Source: Terfezia claveryi (lineage: Eukaryota; Ascomycota; Pezizomycetes; Pezizales; Pezizaceae). Taken from it: a DNA stretch of 64,000 nucleotides. The stretch spans positions 847,926-911,925 of the forward strand of contig WHUX01000005.1 of NCBI GenBank assembly GCA_015179025.1, given 5' to 3'. The notes below the pieces were generated by a model. The model saw nothing but the letters and a program-made list of their open reading frames with translations, had not been told where the DNA came from and searched no databases. Shown here piece after piece: positions 21,231-33,285 of the stretch; position 1 is the first letter of the stretch, and every line of letters starts with the position of its first letter. The position numbers were made by a program, and so were the translations under genes.

Positions 21231-21772
21231 ATCTCTACACCAGCCTAGTCTAAGCTGTACTCCCACCACTTTCATTCGCAGACCAACGTAGAGGCCAGGC
21301 TCTTGGCTTCGAGTTCGCTAGGCACATGGCAAGGTTGGACAGGTCCATTTAATTATATTTCTGTCTCTTGTGGCATTAGCTCCCATGTACATAAACATTT
21401 AGAAATACTATAGACATTTATTATACTTATGCGTGCATGCGTCCTGGATCATTGGTTCACTTCATTCCACGTAGCTAGCCTCAGTTGTAGGGAGGGTAAA
21501 GACGCTTCTCTTCGTAGAAACCCAAGGTCCCCAGATGAAGTCAGTCGCATGCGTGCAAGGCGCCGTGGCGTATACCGCACCTGGGGCAGAGGCACCAGTA
21601 TAAAACAAGCTAGCCTTGAGTCTTGGCGAGTAATCTATAGATCACTGATTAATCGGTGAAGTGGTCCGAGGCGAGTTATGGTAGGTAAAGACCGAGGCAA
21701 GTCGATAGCCGAACGAGTTGTCAGGGTGAGAAACTCGGACCGACTCGCCCCGTGGCGCACACTATCTTTAAT

Positions 21773-23480
21773 ATCCACTTCTTCTCTTAAGGTAGCCCAT
21801 AGCTTATCGTGAGATTGTCTAGGTTGCTTTGAATCAACCTTGCTTTGATCCTTCTGTCCGTGCTTCAGGATTCTCGGAAGTACGGAAGGGTTGAAAGGTT
21901 GTTTCGATTTTCGATTGCTTTCGCCAATATCCTCAATATCTCTCATTCTTTTCTCCTCAATTAATACTTCTTTTGATGCTTTGAAGACCACCAGTTCACC
22001 ATTGATTCTTTCCTCAATAACATTACAATCAACACCTTCCTGATCTTCCACGAAAATACACTGCACTTTTGAAACCTCACTTTTCTTCTTTCTCATGTAG
22101 TCTCGGACCCAATCACTTTGCCACTTCATTCTTCCCTCAACTTCATGCAGAACAGGGATAAGAACTTCATCTTCTACACCCTGCTGTCCAAGATATGTGA
22201 ATTGATCTCTTTGGTAGACTTCTCCACGCTCAATGGCTTTCTTTAAATCTTGACACTTCTCCTTCCTATGCATTTGACTGTCCCAATAACATTCTCGAAT
22301 TCGATTCGCTAATGATGCAGCCTGGTTTGGAGCGTAATCCCTATTTCCATATTGTCGAGGTGGGTAATAGGGAGCTGCCTGCAGTGGAGTCTTCGTGAAG
22401 ACATTCTTTAGGAATGAAATGTCAGTTTCCAACTTCTTGTGAGCTTCCATGTTACTCAGTTGGAGATCCTTCATCATTTTCGTTACCTCATCCAGCGGCT
22501 CGGCCTTCATACGACTCTTACTCTCCATTTTTGGTTTCAATTCTTCTCTTAGCTTTGGGAGTTTCTTCACCGAAGGGTTCATCTCTATTTGCTTCTTGGC
22601 CTTCCACAGCTTGCTCATCTGTGAATCATCCTTCGTACATACATTCAACACCTCCTTTTTTAGCTCCGGCTAGATAGTTGCAGTTGAATCGGTATTGTCA
22701 ATGTCAATCTTACATCATTTGCAAAGCTTATCTCCTATTTTGTCAGAAAAAGCTGGCAAAAACATAAATACTCACGTATGTTCATTAATTACTAGCTTAT
22801 TCACTAGAAGATTCGATTTCTCTGTGAATTCAAAAATGAACGTCCTATAAGCTGACACCGAAGGTTCTTTTTCTTTTCTCATATTCTGGATGAGATTCTG
22901 CAGGAACGTTTCCATATTCCTGATTTGCTCATTGTTATCGTCCTTAAACTCCGCTTTAAGTGCGACCACAAAATCGTCTCAACTTTCCCCAGCCACATAT
23001 GAATCTAGCGTCTTAATATACTTACTAATCATCTTCTCACAATAGAGAGAAACTTTTTTGATATGCTGTAAGTCAGTCCAATCCATTGTTAATCCCTTCC
23101 ATTATACCAAAAAATCAGTAACATCAGTGCCATCAAAATACGGAGACCCTAACTGAAATGGAAGGGGAAACAGCGAAAAAGCAGTAGCTAACGTAGATTG
23201 CTGAGGAACATTCTGAGCCTGCGACTTTAATTCCATGGCTTTCTTGATTTTGGTAGGTGAAGATACGGTATCGCACACGTAGGGCTCCCTATGTGTATGA
23301 TAAAATGGAGGGTAAAATGCTTGCTCTCGAGAATTCTGACTATGGGAATTCAACCCATGAAAATGTATGATATGCGTACATTCAAGCTTAAGTGTGTCTT
23401 CTGTTGATTCTTTCTTTTTTTCTTCTGCTCGATTTTCCCGCATTCTTATGCTTTTTTGGGCAGCTATTCTGCACAAAATT
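21773..23480 (-). pseudogene. Gypsy-A gag
   Basis: The start region ends in QLGSPYFDGTDVTDFLV, the PYFDGTDVTDFL text typical of the beginning of this type of capsid. Later comes a CCHC-like knuckle ECYWDSQMHRKEKC followed by QDLKKAIERGEVYQRDQ. The end REEVDIKD is interrupted by the palindrome and resumes at 18536. Stops occur near 22680 and 23098. Confidence 0.7.
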
Positions 23481-23791
23481 CCGAATATGAGGCCAATTAT
23501 TTTGATACTTCTCTCTTTTTCCTTATTTTTGAGTTGGGTGCGCTACAAGCAAAGAATAAAGAATAGGGACAAATACACAGAGACTAAAGCCACAAAAGCC
23601 GCAAAAGCCAGGAAAGCCTCTAGAGGCTTCAACGTAAGGGTTGCACTCAAAATCATGGCTGAAAGGGGTTTTTTCGATTCCCCTCCTTCCGTACCATTTT
23701 TTTTTTGAATGATATCGATACGTATGTTCTGACAATTCCACAGAAGTCCAATTATTCTACTGCCTTAGCTCTTCGGTCGAAGGGACTAATA

Positions 23792-24249
23792 TAAAGAAGA
23801 TCGCAAATAGTCATAGTGACTATTACTGTCTTAGATGTCCAGAGAGTCGAATGAGCTGGCGGAATCCACTGGTATCTCGCAGAATCGTCACGGAGTATTC
23901 TTACGATAAGCAAAAATCCTATAAGCGAGGATCGATCTCAATGAGAGATAAGCGATTCTTAAGACTTACGTGTCTCGATATACGCAAGTGATAGAGTAAA
24001 GCCTCAAGAAAAAGTAAAAGACAATCGACAGCGGCATACGAAGCTGGCTATCAATCGTCTTGAGGTAACAGAGTGAAAATTCTAGCACTTTCCTTGTGCG
24101 CGTAAAAACGATATGTATATTTCTTAATGAGTGTGTCCAAGTACAAGAATTCCCCCATATAATATATCCCCTTTCCAGTGAGGCTAACAAACTAAGCTAA
24201 AATAACTTTTGCTATTACCCTCATTACAAATAACTTCCTAGCTACTACA
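23792..24249 (-). repeat. Gypsy-A 5' LTR
   Basis: Begins TAAAGAAG (TG changed to TA by transition) and ends CTACTACA before the target repeat ACGTTA. Confidence 0.9.
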
Positions 24250-24713
24250 ACGTTAGGTATTATGTTGCGATTTGATGTATGGATTTGAGGCCTGGCGAAC
24301 TCCACTTTCTGTTATTCACACACATCCTCTATCTAGTTGTTGGATCTTTAAGCAATGTTCTAAGTTCAACCTGCACTCGTATGTGCAGTTAGTTAGAACT
24401 GAGTTCATGATCATACCCTCACTCGCTCCAATTCTCCTTATTCTGACAACATTGCCATGGTCACCAGCTCGCCCCTAACAACTAGCACTATAGCACAAAG
24501 AAGCCAACAACATAGATTTCTTCATATCTTTCACCTTAAAGGGTCTTCAAAAAGGAGTGGAAATGCTTATACTGGAAGCTTTCAAGCTTAAACATTTTGA
24601 GATATTCCTTCTTACATTTACTTTGCGATTTTAAAAAATTGGGAATGGGAGATTTTTCCATAATCTTACAATAGTTTGATATTGATTACAATGTGGGACC
24701 ACAAGATCTCTAG

Positions 24714-24730
24714 TAGTCTAGTCGGCCCTA
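24714..24730 (+). mobile_element. ultra-short insertion, 17 bp
   Basis: TAGTCTAGTCGGCCCTA between exact 8-bp repeats ATCTCTAG (24706-24713 and 24731-24738). Confidence 0.65.
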
Positions 24731-24772
24731 ATCTCTAGCACATTAGAGACTAGGCAACTAATAGGCATAACG

Positions 24773-24803
24773 TAGTCTAGTTGTCACAAGCCTCTCGTAG
24801 AGA
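24773..24803 (+). repeat. 31-bp micro-element without clear duplication
   Basis: Starts TAGTCTAGTTGTCACAAGCC and ends TCTCGTAGAGA. Its sequence extends the 29-bp element at 49904-49932 in the opposite orientation, so it defines the longer form. A further exact TAGTCTGGTTGGCAC lies at 24867-24881. Confidence 0.55.
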
Positions 24804-25589
24804 GTCTGGTCCAGAAGTTTTATTTCTCCAGTGGCTAAGGCCTTAGTTTCTCCCTTAGTTTTGCCTTAGTCTGGTTGGCACTTAGTTTGTATGCCTTGGT
24901 TACTATGGTGTGCTACAAACAACTATATTATTCATTTGTCGCCAGTTGTATTCCTTTCTCTATATTACATTCCCTTGCACATTATATACACCAGACTATT
25001 CCTGATATTATATAATACTTAGAAAAGCAGATAAAACTTTATATATAATATCAGTTAGTAAAATCAATACTAAAATCAGGTAACTTGTAGCTAAAACTAC
25101 TAGCAAGGAAACTACTAGCAAGAAAACTACTAGTAAGGATAAAGTACTATAGAGTTCTAAAACCTCTTGACAAATTATAGCAATACAAACGTATACTGTA
25201 GTTACACTTCCTAAAGATACAAAATATACTGAATTAGTTAATGATATTACTTACAGAAAAAGACTGTATATATGAGATGAAGACAATAAATTATTTGAGT
25301 TTATGGAAGTTTTAGAAGCTTCACCTATAGAGGACTCTGGATATAAACATATTAGATACAAGTATATATTGGTTACAAGTATATATTTGCTGGTCCTATA
25401 TAGTAAATAAGTATATTTTAGATATAAGAATATTCTTATTTTTTTCACTTAGTCACTATACATATACATATATTAAGAGAAGTACTAAACTATAAATAGG
25501 TACTTATTAATATAAAATTACTCTAACTAGACTAAAATTACCTTGTAATATTACATCTTCAGAGACAATATATATAACTATATATTATA

Positions 25590-26115
25590 ACAATAATAAT
25601 AGCCTCTTCTTCCAAACATTCTGTTATTCAGTAGAATTAGGAATGATTAGAGCTTAAGTATTAAGCTACAAAAACATATACTAAAGAAAATTTACAGAAA
25701 ATTTTAAGTCAACTTAGGAATATATAGCTCTCAAATATATTGAAAAATTACTTCTAGTTTCTCTTCAAGCTGATCTAACAGCTAATATTAGAGAGCTATA
25801 AGATATTTTATAGTAAGAGAAAAAATATATAAAGATACTAGAAATTTAACAAAAGATCAATAACTTTCTAATACCTTTAAAAAGTGCTTCTACTACTTAT
25901 TCTCCTTAATATTCTAGTCTCTATATCTACTCTCATTTATCTATTTGTTGTTTATATACTTTGCTTATATTAGTAAACTTATTTTATAATATTTTCTACT
26001 ACTAGATAGTACTATTCTATAGTTACTTATTTTCTTTTACTATAAGTATATATTAGTTACAAGTATACTTCTTCTAGTTTGAACAATATGCTTATATTAA
26101 GAGTCCTCTATACTA
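25590..26115 (+). pseudogene. RIP-like mutated copy of the 11120-11590 relic
   Basis: Shares TTTCTCTTCAAGCTGA, the GCTAATAT/GCCAATAT block and the TATTAGTTACAAGTATACTTC end with 11120-11590. Where the two differ, this copy mostly has T for C or A for G (for example CTACAAGATGTTCTATAG against CTATAAGATATTTTATAG). All frames are full of TAA and TAG. Confidence 0.6.
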
Positions 26116-26886
26116 GGAAAATAGTTAAAAAAGCATAAGTTAGTATTGTACCATAAGTAATAATAGTTAAAGCTCATTTGCTTACTGAATAGGTACCTAT
26201 CTAAATAAAGGTGGATATAATTAATACCAATTCTAGGAAAAATATAACAGCTAAGTAGAGAGAGCTTCTTTTATATATTCGATTCTATACTAGATATTGT
26301 TTCTTATAAAAAAGGGTTTATATATTATTAGATTGTAAAGAGTTTGCTTTGGCTTTTGATATTATAGATATAGAAGTAGAAATAGTCATAGTAAATTTGG
26401 AACAACTAAGCAATAAGCCTTTTAAAGTTCTAATCATTAAAAGATTTTATTAAGTAAAGGATATTATACTTTATAGAATCTAAGAAAACTTTGATAGCCT
26501 GTTTTATATATACTAAAAGTTAGATAAAATGCAAAGATTTATCTTTAGGTAATTACTTATCCTAAAAGCCTATAAAAAAGCTATAAAAATATATAAGGTA
26601 GTAAAGATTTAAACAAATATTTAGAAAAGGAGGCCAGAGGTTGTTATTATTAATGATAAAGTTATAAATGAGAGGTTTCTCAAAAATAACATGAAGCTGA
26701 TTACAGACATCTAGAATCCAATTCTAGATAGTATCAAAAATGGATTTTTACTATAAGATAATAAGTATAGAAAACATTTTCTAAAGTCTACATCTATTAT
26801 TTTAAGTTGGTATCTAATATACTATTTTTAACTAGATAACTCGAAGAGAGTTATGTAAGTCAAAAAAAAAGGTACAATTAATGTAT

Positions 26887-27525
26887 TGTAAAGTATTGTT
26901 AGGGGGACTGGAAGATCAGATTAGATAAGATAAGGATCTTATCTAATCAGATAATCTCAGGCTAGTAATATATACTACAAAGTAGATTACTAATAGTGTA
27001 TTATTTATTCTCACTATTAAAGTTATTACCAGTAGCATAAGATAACTATAATAGGTAAAGTAGTATAAGAGTGCCAAAGGCACTTAGAAGATTAACCAGT
27101 AGAACTTCTATATTGATTGTACTCTAACTATGTTCTGAGTTCTAACTGTTTGTCTAACTGAAAGGAAATTTAGGGGACTATATGTATTTCTAATAGGGTA
27201 GTACTGGAGCAGTACTGAGGCAGTGTACCATCATCTGACCCTTATATGTGATTGAGATCAACATTATCTGATTATCTAGATAGTACTTCCAAATACTATC
27301 TAGTACAAAATAGGTTAAGTCTTAACTTTGACTTATACATGTGAAAGCATATAATAGCATATGAAAGCATATGATAATATATGAAAGCATATGAAATATT
27401 AGCAAGGCAGATAGCATACAGAATGTTGTATGTTTTGAGATACTTACTGAGTAAGAAAATACATAAGAAATATATTTGTGAGGGAGAGAGTTAGTCATAG
27501 GGTATGAGTAAGCCACTTCCTTACA
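26887..27525 (-). repeat. Gypsy-B 3' LTR
   Basis: Same length as the 5' LTR. The next minus-strand upstream bases, AAACAGGGAGACA, are a plausible polypurine tract. Confidence 0.9.
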
Positions 27526-27587
27526 TGTCTCCCTGTTTAGATAAAAACTCTATCCTAGGAAATAAATAGGGTCTGGATTTATATACA

Positions 27588-28075
27588 TTAGTAGTTAACA
27601 TTCAATCTATAATACCTATTATTCCTATCCATATAGGTACTACTACTATTTGCTCCTGTATCATACCTAATATTATCATACCCCTCCTTGAAATCCTTTT
27701 CAACTAACCTTTCTTTAAAGAAATATTCAAGTATTAATTGGGGTAGGTCTATCTCTTTACCTTTGCCTTTGTCAATTTTAACTGCATTAGATGAGACAGG
27801 GGGAGCAAGGACTTTCTTCCTTTTATTATTAATCATTTCCAAAGTCTCTTTTCTTGTCTTATTTTTTCCAAGCTTATTCTCACCAACCTTCCTCTTTTTG
27901 TAAGTTGCCTGCTTACTTCCAACCAACCAGAATTGTTTTTTTAATGACTCATTAACACCATCAGCATACACCCACTCATTATACTTAAAAGGCTATCCCT
28001 TCCATTTCACCATGTACTGCAACTTCCCTGTTTTAGGTTGTGACCTAAATTTTAACACTCTTTCTACCTCATACC
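27588..28075 (-). pseudogene. Gypsy-B chromodomain and C-terminal tail
   Basis: RVLKFRSQPKTGKLQYMVKW, then KG, a TAG where Tyr is expected, and PFKYNEWVYADGVNESLKK match the chromodomain of integrase C-termini. A Lys-rich tail follows. A chromodomain is thought to steer integration toward modified histones. Confidence 0.75.
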
Positions 28076-28079
28076 TATC

Positions 28080-29310
28080 TTCCTTAACTGGTCCTGGTTG
28101 TTCTAGAGTCCTAGAAGAGAACAGTTGTATTAGATTAGGGAAGAAGGGTTTCAAAAGTGAGGTGTAGAAGGAATTGTTGATATTATTGAGGTCAGGGAAG
28201 TTAGTGAAGTCAAGTTTAGCATTTTGACTCTATGGTAAATATTTGGTAATAGTGAAAGGGTCTATCTATTTAGGGAATAGTTTGGAGGAGTAGTACCTTG
28301 CTGGTAGGTTTTTTGTTGATAGCATCACCTGATCATTGACTTGGTAATCAGGAGAGGCTTTTCTGTATTTGTTGGCTTGCTGAATTTGTTCTTTTTTTGC
28401 TTTAGTAAGGTTTTCAGCAACTTGGTAAAATCTGGTTGTAGGGTTTGAATAGGTAGGTATAGGGTAAGGTAGGATAGATGCAGACAAATTAGGCTGGTAT
28501 CTTAGCTTAGTAAAGAAGGGGAAAAGTCCTCTTGTGGCACTAACTCTTGCATTCACCTCTGTTTGAACAGAAGGTGTGGCTTGTACCCAATTCATTCCTT
28601 GTTTCAGCTTCTTAGCTGTAAACATAAGAATAATTGTCTTATTCTTTCTTTCACTTATCCTATCAGTTTGAGGATGATATGTGGAAGATGCTTTATGTAT
28701 AATTCTATTCTTCTACATCCAATCTTGAAATGTAGTAGACATAAACAAGGGGTTTTGGTCAGAAACATTTCATAAGGAAATTCTACATTAGGCTTAATGA
28801 ATCTTTCAAAGATATCAATAACTTCTAATATATTAATATTTTCTGCAACAGGTAATAGAAATGTAAAATTAGAATGCCTGTCAGTCATGACTAATAACTT
28901 ATGAAATAACAATATATAAGGCTTGTCATCTTTAGCAGTTCTATAACCAAGAGTAAATTCAGTACATGAAATCATAACAAGTTCCATACTAAGAAAATCT
29001 ATAGCTATACTACCCCATAGCCTGATAGGTACATTCAGAGGAGTAAGAAATCTAGGAGGTTTCTGTGTAGATCCCTTGGTGATTTGGCAGGTTTCACAAC
29101 TCCTCACAAATTGTTCAACCTGTTTATAAAAATCCTGAAAGATGTACTTATTGGTAAGCTCATGTACTGTTTTTGCAAGGCCTCTATATCCAGTAGTGAC
29201 ATGTACTTGTTGGATAAGGGCTTCAGAGGCAGGGTTACCTTTGACTTGTAGTCCCTTAGGAATAACTATCCTCTAAGCAAAATTCTTTAGCAGGTATATG
29301 AACCTATCCT
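28080..29310 (-). pseudogene. Gypsy-B integrase
   Basis: SCETCQITKGSTQKPPRFLT, then WGSIAIDFLSMELV (first Asp), DDKPYILLFHKLLVMTDRHS and FTFLLPVAENINILEVIDIF are the zinc end and core. ALPLVQ-like text (WVQATPSVQTEVNARVSATR) and QVNDQVMLSTKNLPARYYSS are the C-terminal part. Stops separate the pieces. Confidence 0.75.
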
Positions 29311-29399
29311 GTACTCGGGCCTTTGCTGTTGGTACTTGTTCTCCTTTTTTAACTCTTAAGTACAGTGGTCTAAACACTGTATCTTTTTCTATCTCTTCT

Positions 29400-30625
29400 C
29401 TATAATATCATTCCAACTCATGATCTCTTATCCACTTAGCAATTACTAAATCTGGTTCCATGCTTTTTTCATCATCATTCTGGACTCCTAGAGCCTTTTT
29501 TAGGTGGTCACTATTATGGAAGGGCTTATTGAGGGCCTTCAGATTATTTTTTCTAGTATTACAGGAGCTAACAAAGTTCTTGTTTAGGTTATGGTAACCA
29601 AGATAATACTTGCATCTTGGTATGACTTTTCCTCCTGTAGTAGTAACATTTGGGAGTTCTAGGCATAAATGAGACCAGTGGCCATCTTGGTGGCATATGC
29701 TGCATTTTCTGATGGTTTCTGTTGGCAGTGGATAGAGTTTGTTGTCAAGGGGGCATTTGTTGCTGAGGTGAATAGTTTCCATGCAGTTGGTACATCTGGG
29801 TAGAGGAAATTTAATGCCTCTGGGATATTTCTCCTTAAAGTGTCCAAATGCCTAACATTTGTTACAAAGATTTATACCAGGATCTTTGTTGTTGCATTGG
29901 GAATGTGTGTAGCCATTTTTACTACATTGGGAACAAAACTCTTTGGACTGAGTTTTGTTAGAGAAAGATGGGAGGATTGGATCCTTAAGGAAGGTATCAG
30001 GAAGGGTGCTGATAGAGGATACAGATGAGGCTCCTGGAGGAGGAGGAGGCTGAAAGTGCACCTTCTTGTTGTCTGCCTCATCCTTGCACTTAGGTGAGGC
30101 TGCTCTTCTCTTCAAGGTACCTTCAAGAGTGGGGTTCCACTCCTCAAAGTTTTCCACAACCATAGAACCCCTGTCAGCCCTTCTTAAGGACTGTTCTATC
30201 TGTTCTGTAGTTATAGGTTCCCTGGCTCTTTCCTATTCCTCAGGTTCATCTGAGTCAGAAGATTGATCCACAAGGGTCTATTCTTGTAGGTCCTCTACCT
30301 CAGAGGCAGCAAGAGTGGAGGGAGAGGATGTACTAGGTCTTTTGTTAATTACTTCTTCAAACTTGAGTTTTCTTGTAACTGACCTTTCTCTTTCCTCACT
30401 CTCTTATTGTTGCTGTTGGGCCTGGGCCCTAGTAGTGGTGGCAGTAGTTTGAACTACTGCTGGCTCCTGCTGGAGCTTTTTGAGCTTGAAATTTCTTTGT
30501 GGGGTGTTAGATTCATCAGGTTTAGGGTCATCCTCAACTGTAGTTTTGTACCTTTCAGCCTCAAAGATTGTATTCAGGCCTTTCTTGTCATGCCAGGTAG
30601 GCCTAGTGCCATCAACCTCCTGCAC
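29400..30625 (-). pseudogene. Gypsy-B extra region with four zinc-knuckle motifs
   Basis: Between RNase H and integrase the minus strand reads CSQCSKNGYTHSQC, CNKC (TAG) AFGHFKEKY, CTNCMETIHLSNKC and CSICHQDGHWSHLC. The last two are exact CX2CX4HX4C knuckles; the second has Tyr for the last Cys (TGT to TAT). Upstream is a basic and Gln/Pro-rich linker. Gag normally carries this motif, and here gag has its own. I do not know this arrangement from other Gypsy elements. Confidence 0.65.
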
Positions 30626-30631
30626 AAGTCT

Positions 30632-31468
30632 TTATAGGAGGTTGGTAGTAGTGATCTGGAGAGGAGAAAGTCTCCTTCTCCTTTGGATGGTGTTAGGAGA
30701 TAGTCTCCTAAGGATTGGTAGAGAAACTAGTCTCCTAGTGGCTTCTCTAATCCTGAGCTGATTTGGGGAAGGCATTGGTGGTGATGGAGAATGTGGAGAA
30801 GGAGTTTTCTTGAAAGTTTGTATGGGAACAGAGAGGTGATTGCTTACTACTAGATGTTGTAGTAAAGAAGCTATATGATGAGAAGACTGTCCAGTAGAGG
30901 AGGAATTAGAGAGACTATATACTCCTCTGAACAGTATATCTACTATGTGATTGTCCTTGCCCTGAATATATTCTAGAGTTAGGTCAAACTGACTCATAGT
31001 TTCTTGCCACCTTCTCTTCATCTAACTTTCAGGGATACTATCTATAAATGTGACTAAGGGTTTGTAATCTGTTTGGATGATCACCTTGTGACCCTGTAGT
31101 TCTGGCCTGAAATACCTCAGTAAGTCAACAATTGCTAATAATTCCTTATCAGTTGTTGTGTAATTCATTTGTCAATCATTTAATTTCCTAGAGTGAAATT
31201 CTGCTAGCCTAATAACACTATTCTCCATTTGGCCAATCCATTCTGAGATCCCTGTATTACTAGCATCTGTAATCAAATAGATTGGAAGGCCTATATTATA
31301 ATTAATTGACTTAAGTACCTTATTGCTCATTATTAGCTCTTTAACTCTTACAAATGACTCATTATGCAAGGGAGTCCACATGTGCTTCTTTGTTGACCCT
31401 TGCAATTCTAATAGTGGTTTGGCTACAGCTCCCAATTCTAGACAAAACCTTCTCAAGTAATTAACCAT
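30632..31468 (-). pseudogene. Gypsy-B RNase H
   Basis: Starts YLRRFCLELGAVAKPLLELQ, has the catalytic-strand text LPIYLITDASNTGISEWIGQ and ends FDLTLEYIQGKDNHIVDILF R, where active copies end DALSR. A Ser/Pro-rich linker follows. Confidence 0.75.
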
Positions 31469-31480
31469 TCCTAGAAATTT

Positions 31481-32508
31481 CTATAATTTCTTTTTTGAGT
31501 CAGGGATAGGGTAATTTACTATTGAGTTGATTTTTTCTGGATCTATTTCTAATCCTTGCTTGGTGACAATGAATCCTAATACTTTTAGCCCTGGAGTAAG
31601 GATCTGGCATTTCTTTTTGTTGAAGAAAAACTTTTCCCTGGCTAATATCCTGCAGATCCCTCTCAACACTTCTTTATGTTCTTCCAGGGTATCTGTTCCA
31701 ATCAGAATATCATCTAAATAAACCATGACTATTTTTCCAATATAATCCCTTAGTAACCAATTCATAGCCCTCATTATAGTTGTAGATGCATTGCAATCTC
31801 CTTGCTGTATGACTAGTAAGTCAAATTTCTCTAAATGATTTGTAAAGGTGCTATGTTTTACTGATTCATATGCATGCCTAATATTGTGATACCCATCTGC
31901 TAGATTAGCTGCTGAAATATATTCCTTGCTAGCTATCCAATCTAATATTGCTTTAATATTTGGCATGGGTGTTTTATCCTTTTATACTAACTTATTTCTA
32001 GGTATACAGTGTAGCAAGAATCTAGCCTGTTGCTTACCATTCTTGTCTAAATCCCTTTTAGGCTGTGTAAACATAAGGATGCTGTTGAGAGAACTAGATA
32101 GAACTATTCTTCCAAATTCTAGTTTAGTCTTTATTTTATCTGTAACTTGGTCTAAAAACCTAGTATAATTTGTATAATATGCAGGTTCCTAAGTTGCTTC
32201 TTTAGGGACTATGATTTTATGTTGCATGATATTATAAGGTTCCCTGATAGGAGGCAGTGCTATAGGTTTCTCATCTGGAAATAGTTCAGGGAATTTTTTA
32301 AATATATTAAACTCCACTTCTTCCAGATTAACTGCATTTGTAATAACTGGAGAGCTTCCATTGTCTTCTAGCTCTGACCAGTCTGATGAGTCAAACCACT
32401 CTTGTAACCATTCTTGGTCTTCCTCTAGGTCTTTTGACAGATCATCCTGTATCCAAGGTATTACTGTAGTTGGTTTTGGGTGGTATATTAATCTACCTTC
32501 AACTTCAA
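31481..32508 (-). pseudogene. Gypsy-B reverse transcriptase
   Basis: DLADGYHNIR-like text (NLADGYHNIRHAYESVKHST) leads to the catalytic YLDD at about 31709-31720 (MVYLDDILIGTDTLEEH) and then LTPGLKVLGFIVTKQGLEID. The N-terminal third is interrupted by stops. Confidence 0.8.
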
Positions 32509-33285
32509 TTACAATACCATTGGATCATCCCTTTTAAACCAATCTTCTTCTGTCCTACCTATATTCATTGCTACAGTAGTAACTCTTCCAAGTGTATCCT
32601 TAAACTTAAGCGTATTAATTTCAATCCTTGTCCTGCTTGTAGGTTGTATAGTGATTGCATTATCTTTAATATTCATAATTGCTTCATAATCCTTCAGTGC
32701 AGGTTCACCAAATATAACATCCCAGTCCTTTAGGTTAGCTATATAGAATGTCCTAGTTTCTTGGTATCCTTGTAGATTTACTATAACTGTTGCTGTATTT
32801 GTTATCTGAGATCTGCTACCTTTAATTGCAGTTTCCAGAGGCTTCTTACTAATCTCTTTCAAGAGTATATTAAATAGCTGGCAGTAATTTGCTGATATTA
32901 GGTCTCTACCTGATGTACATGGGTCAAATAATACATAAGCAATATGTCTATTAATTTTAATTTCAGCTGCATTAGAAGTTCTATGGCTTTCTGGCACTAA
33001 GAATTTCCTTGTATCATTAGGATTCCTCATAACATGAAGTACAGCTGACTCCTGTTGTTTAATATCAATCTTCTGATAAGCTGTTTTCACCTTTTGTGGG
33101 GGCCATGTATTATTAGGCCTAAAAGGCTGGTAAGGAGAGAATCTTCTGACTCTTGGTCTAGACCCCATATATTGGTAAGCTGTAGATACCTTCTTATTAG
33201 GGCAGTCTCTAGAACTATGACCCTTTTGACCACAATAATAGCAGAACCCTATCCTCACAGCCTCTTCCCTTTTCTTCTCCTATTT
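32509..33285 (-). pseudogene. Gypsy-B zinc knuckle and protease
   Basis: FCYYCGQKGHSSRDCPNKK is a canonical CX2CX4HX4C knuckle. About 100 residues later YVLFDPCTSGRDLISANYC stands where retropepsins have L-[IL]-D-x-G-[TA]-S-G, and WDVIFGEPALKDYEAIMNI is the second conserved strand. The Gly of D-x-G is Cys here, which would inactivate the enzyme. Confidence 0.75.

Larger units (their letters stand above)
18545..21764. mobile_element. 3.2-kb Foldback-like palindromic element, hAT-type ends
   Basis: The first about 1558 bp (18545-20102) are inverted as about 1435 bp (20330-21764), around a 230-bp centre. Ends read TAGTGTGTGCCACGGGG and CCCCGTGGCGCACACTA. The exact 8-bp duplication TCTTTAAT (18537-18544 and 21765-21772) marks the site. 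Each arm has an outer part with ACTCG/CGAGT subterminal words, a unique part, a 23-bp tandem array and an inner unique part. No transposase is encoded. The 8-bp duplication and YARNG-like end fit hAT; long arms with tandem repeats fit Foldback architecture. It splits Gypsy-A between protease and gag. Confidence 0.9.
11632..24249 (-). mobile_element. Gypsy-A: complete Ty3/Gypsy LTR retrotransposon carrying a nested element
   Basis: Two LTRs of 457 and 458 bp bound a minus-strand gag-pol. The flanks carry ACGTTA on both sides (11626-11631 and 24250-24255; five or six bases of true duplication). The total is 12.6 kb, or about 9.4 kb after removing the 3.2-kb palindrome at 18545-21764. Order on the minus strand: 5' LTR (right), gag with zinc knuckle, protease, RT, RNase H, integrase, a 72-bp tandem array, an accessory ORF, polypurine tract, 3' LTR. 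All frames carry stops or shifts. Confidence 0.9.
24256..26886. other. AT-rich decayed DNA, no intact gene
   Basis: Contains ultra-short insertion words near 24714-24881, the mutated transposon relic at 25590-26115, and stop-riddled text to the Gypsy-B insertion. The sequence is strongly AT-enriched with many TA dinucleotides. Confidence 0.5.

Noticed and set aside
18983..21291. Many long open frames rich in Pro/Ser/Cys or Gly/Trp repeats
   Set aside because: They are translations of the 23-bp tandem array in the palindrome arms and are open in several frames at once; no start context, introns or homology.
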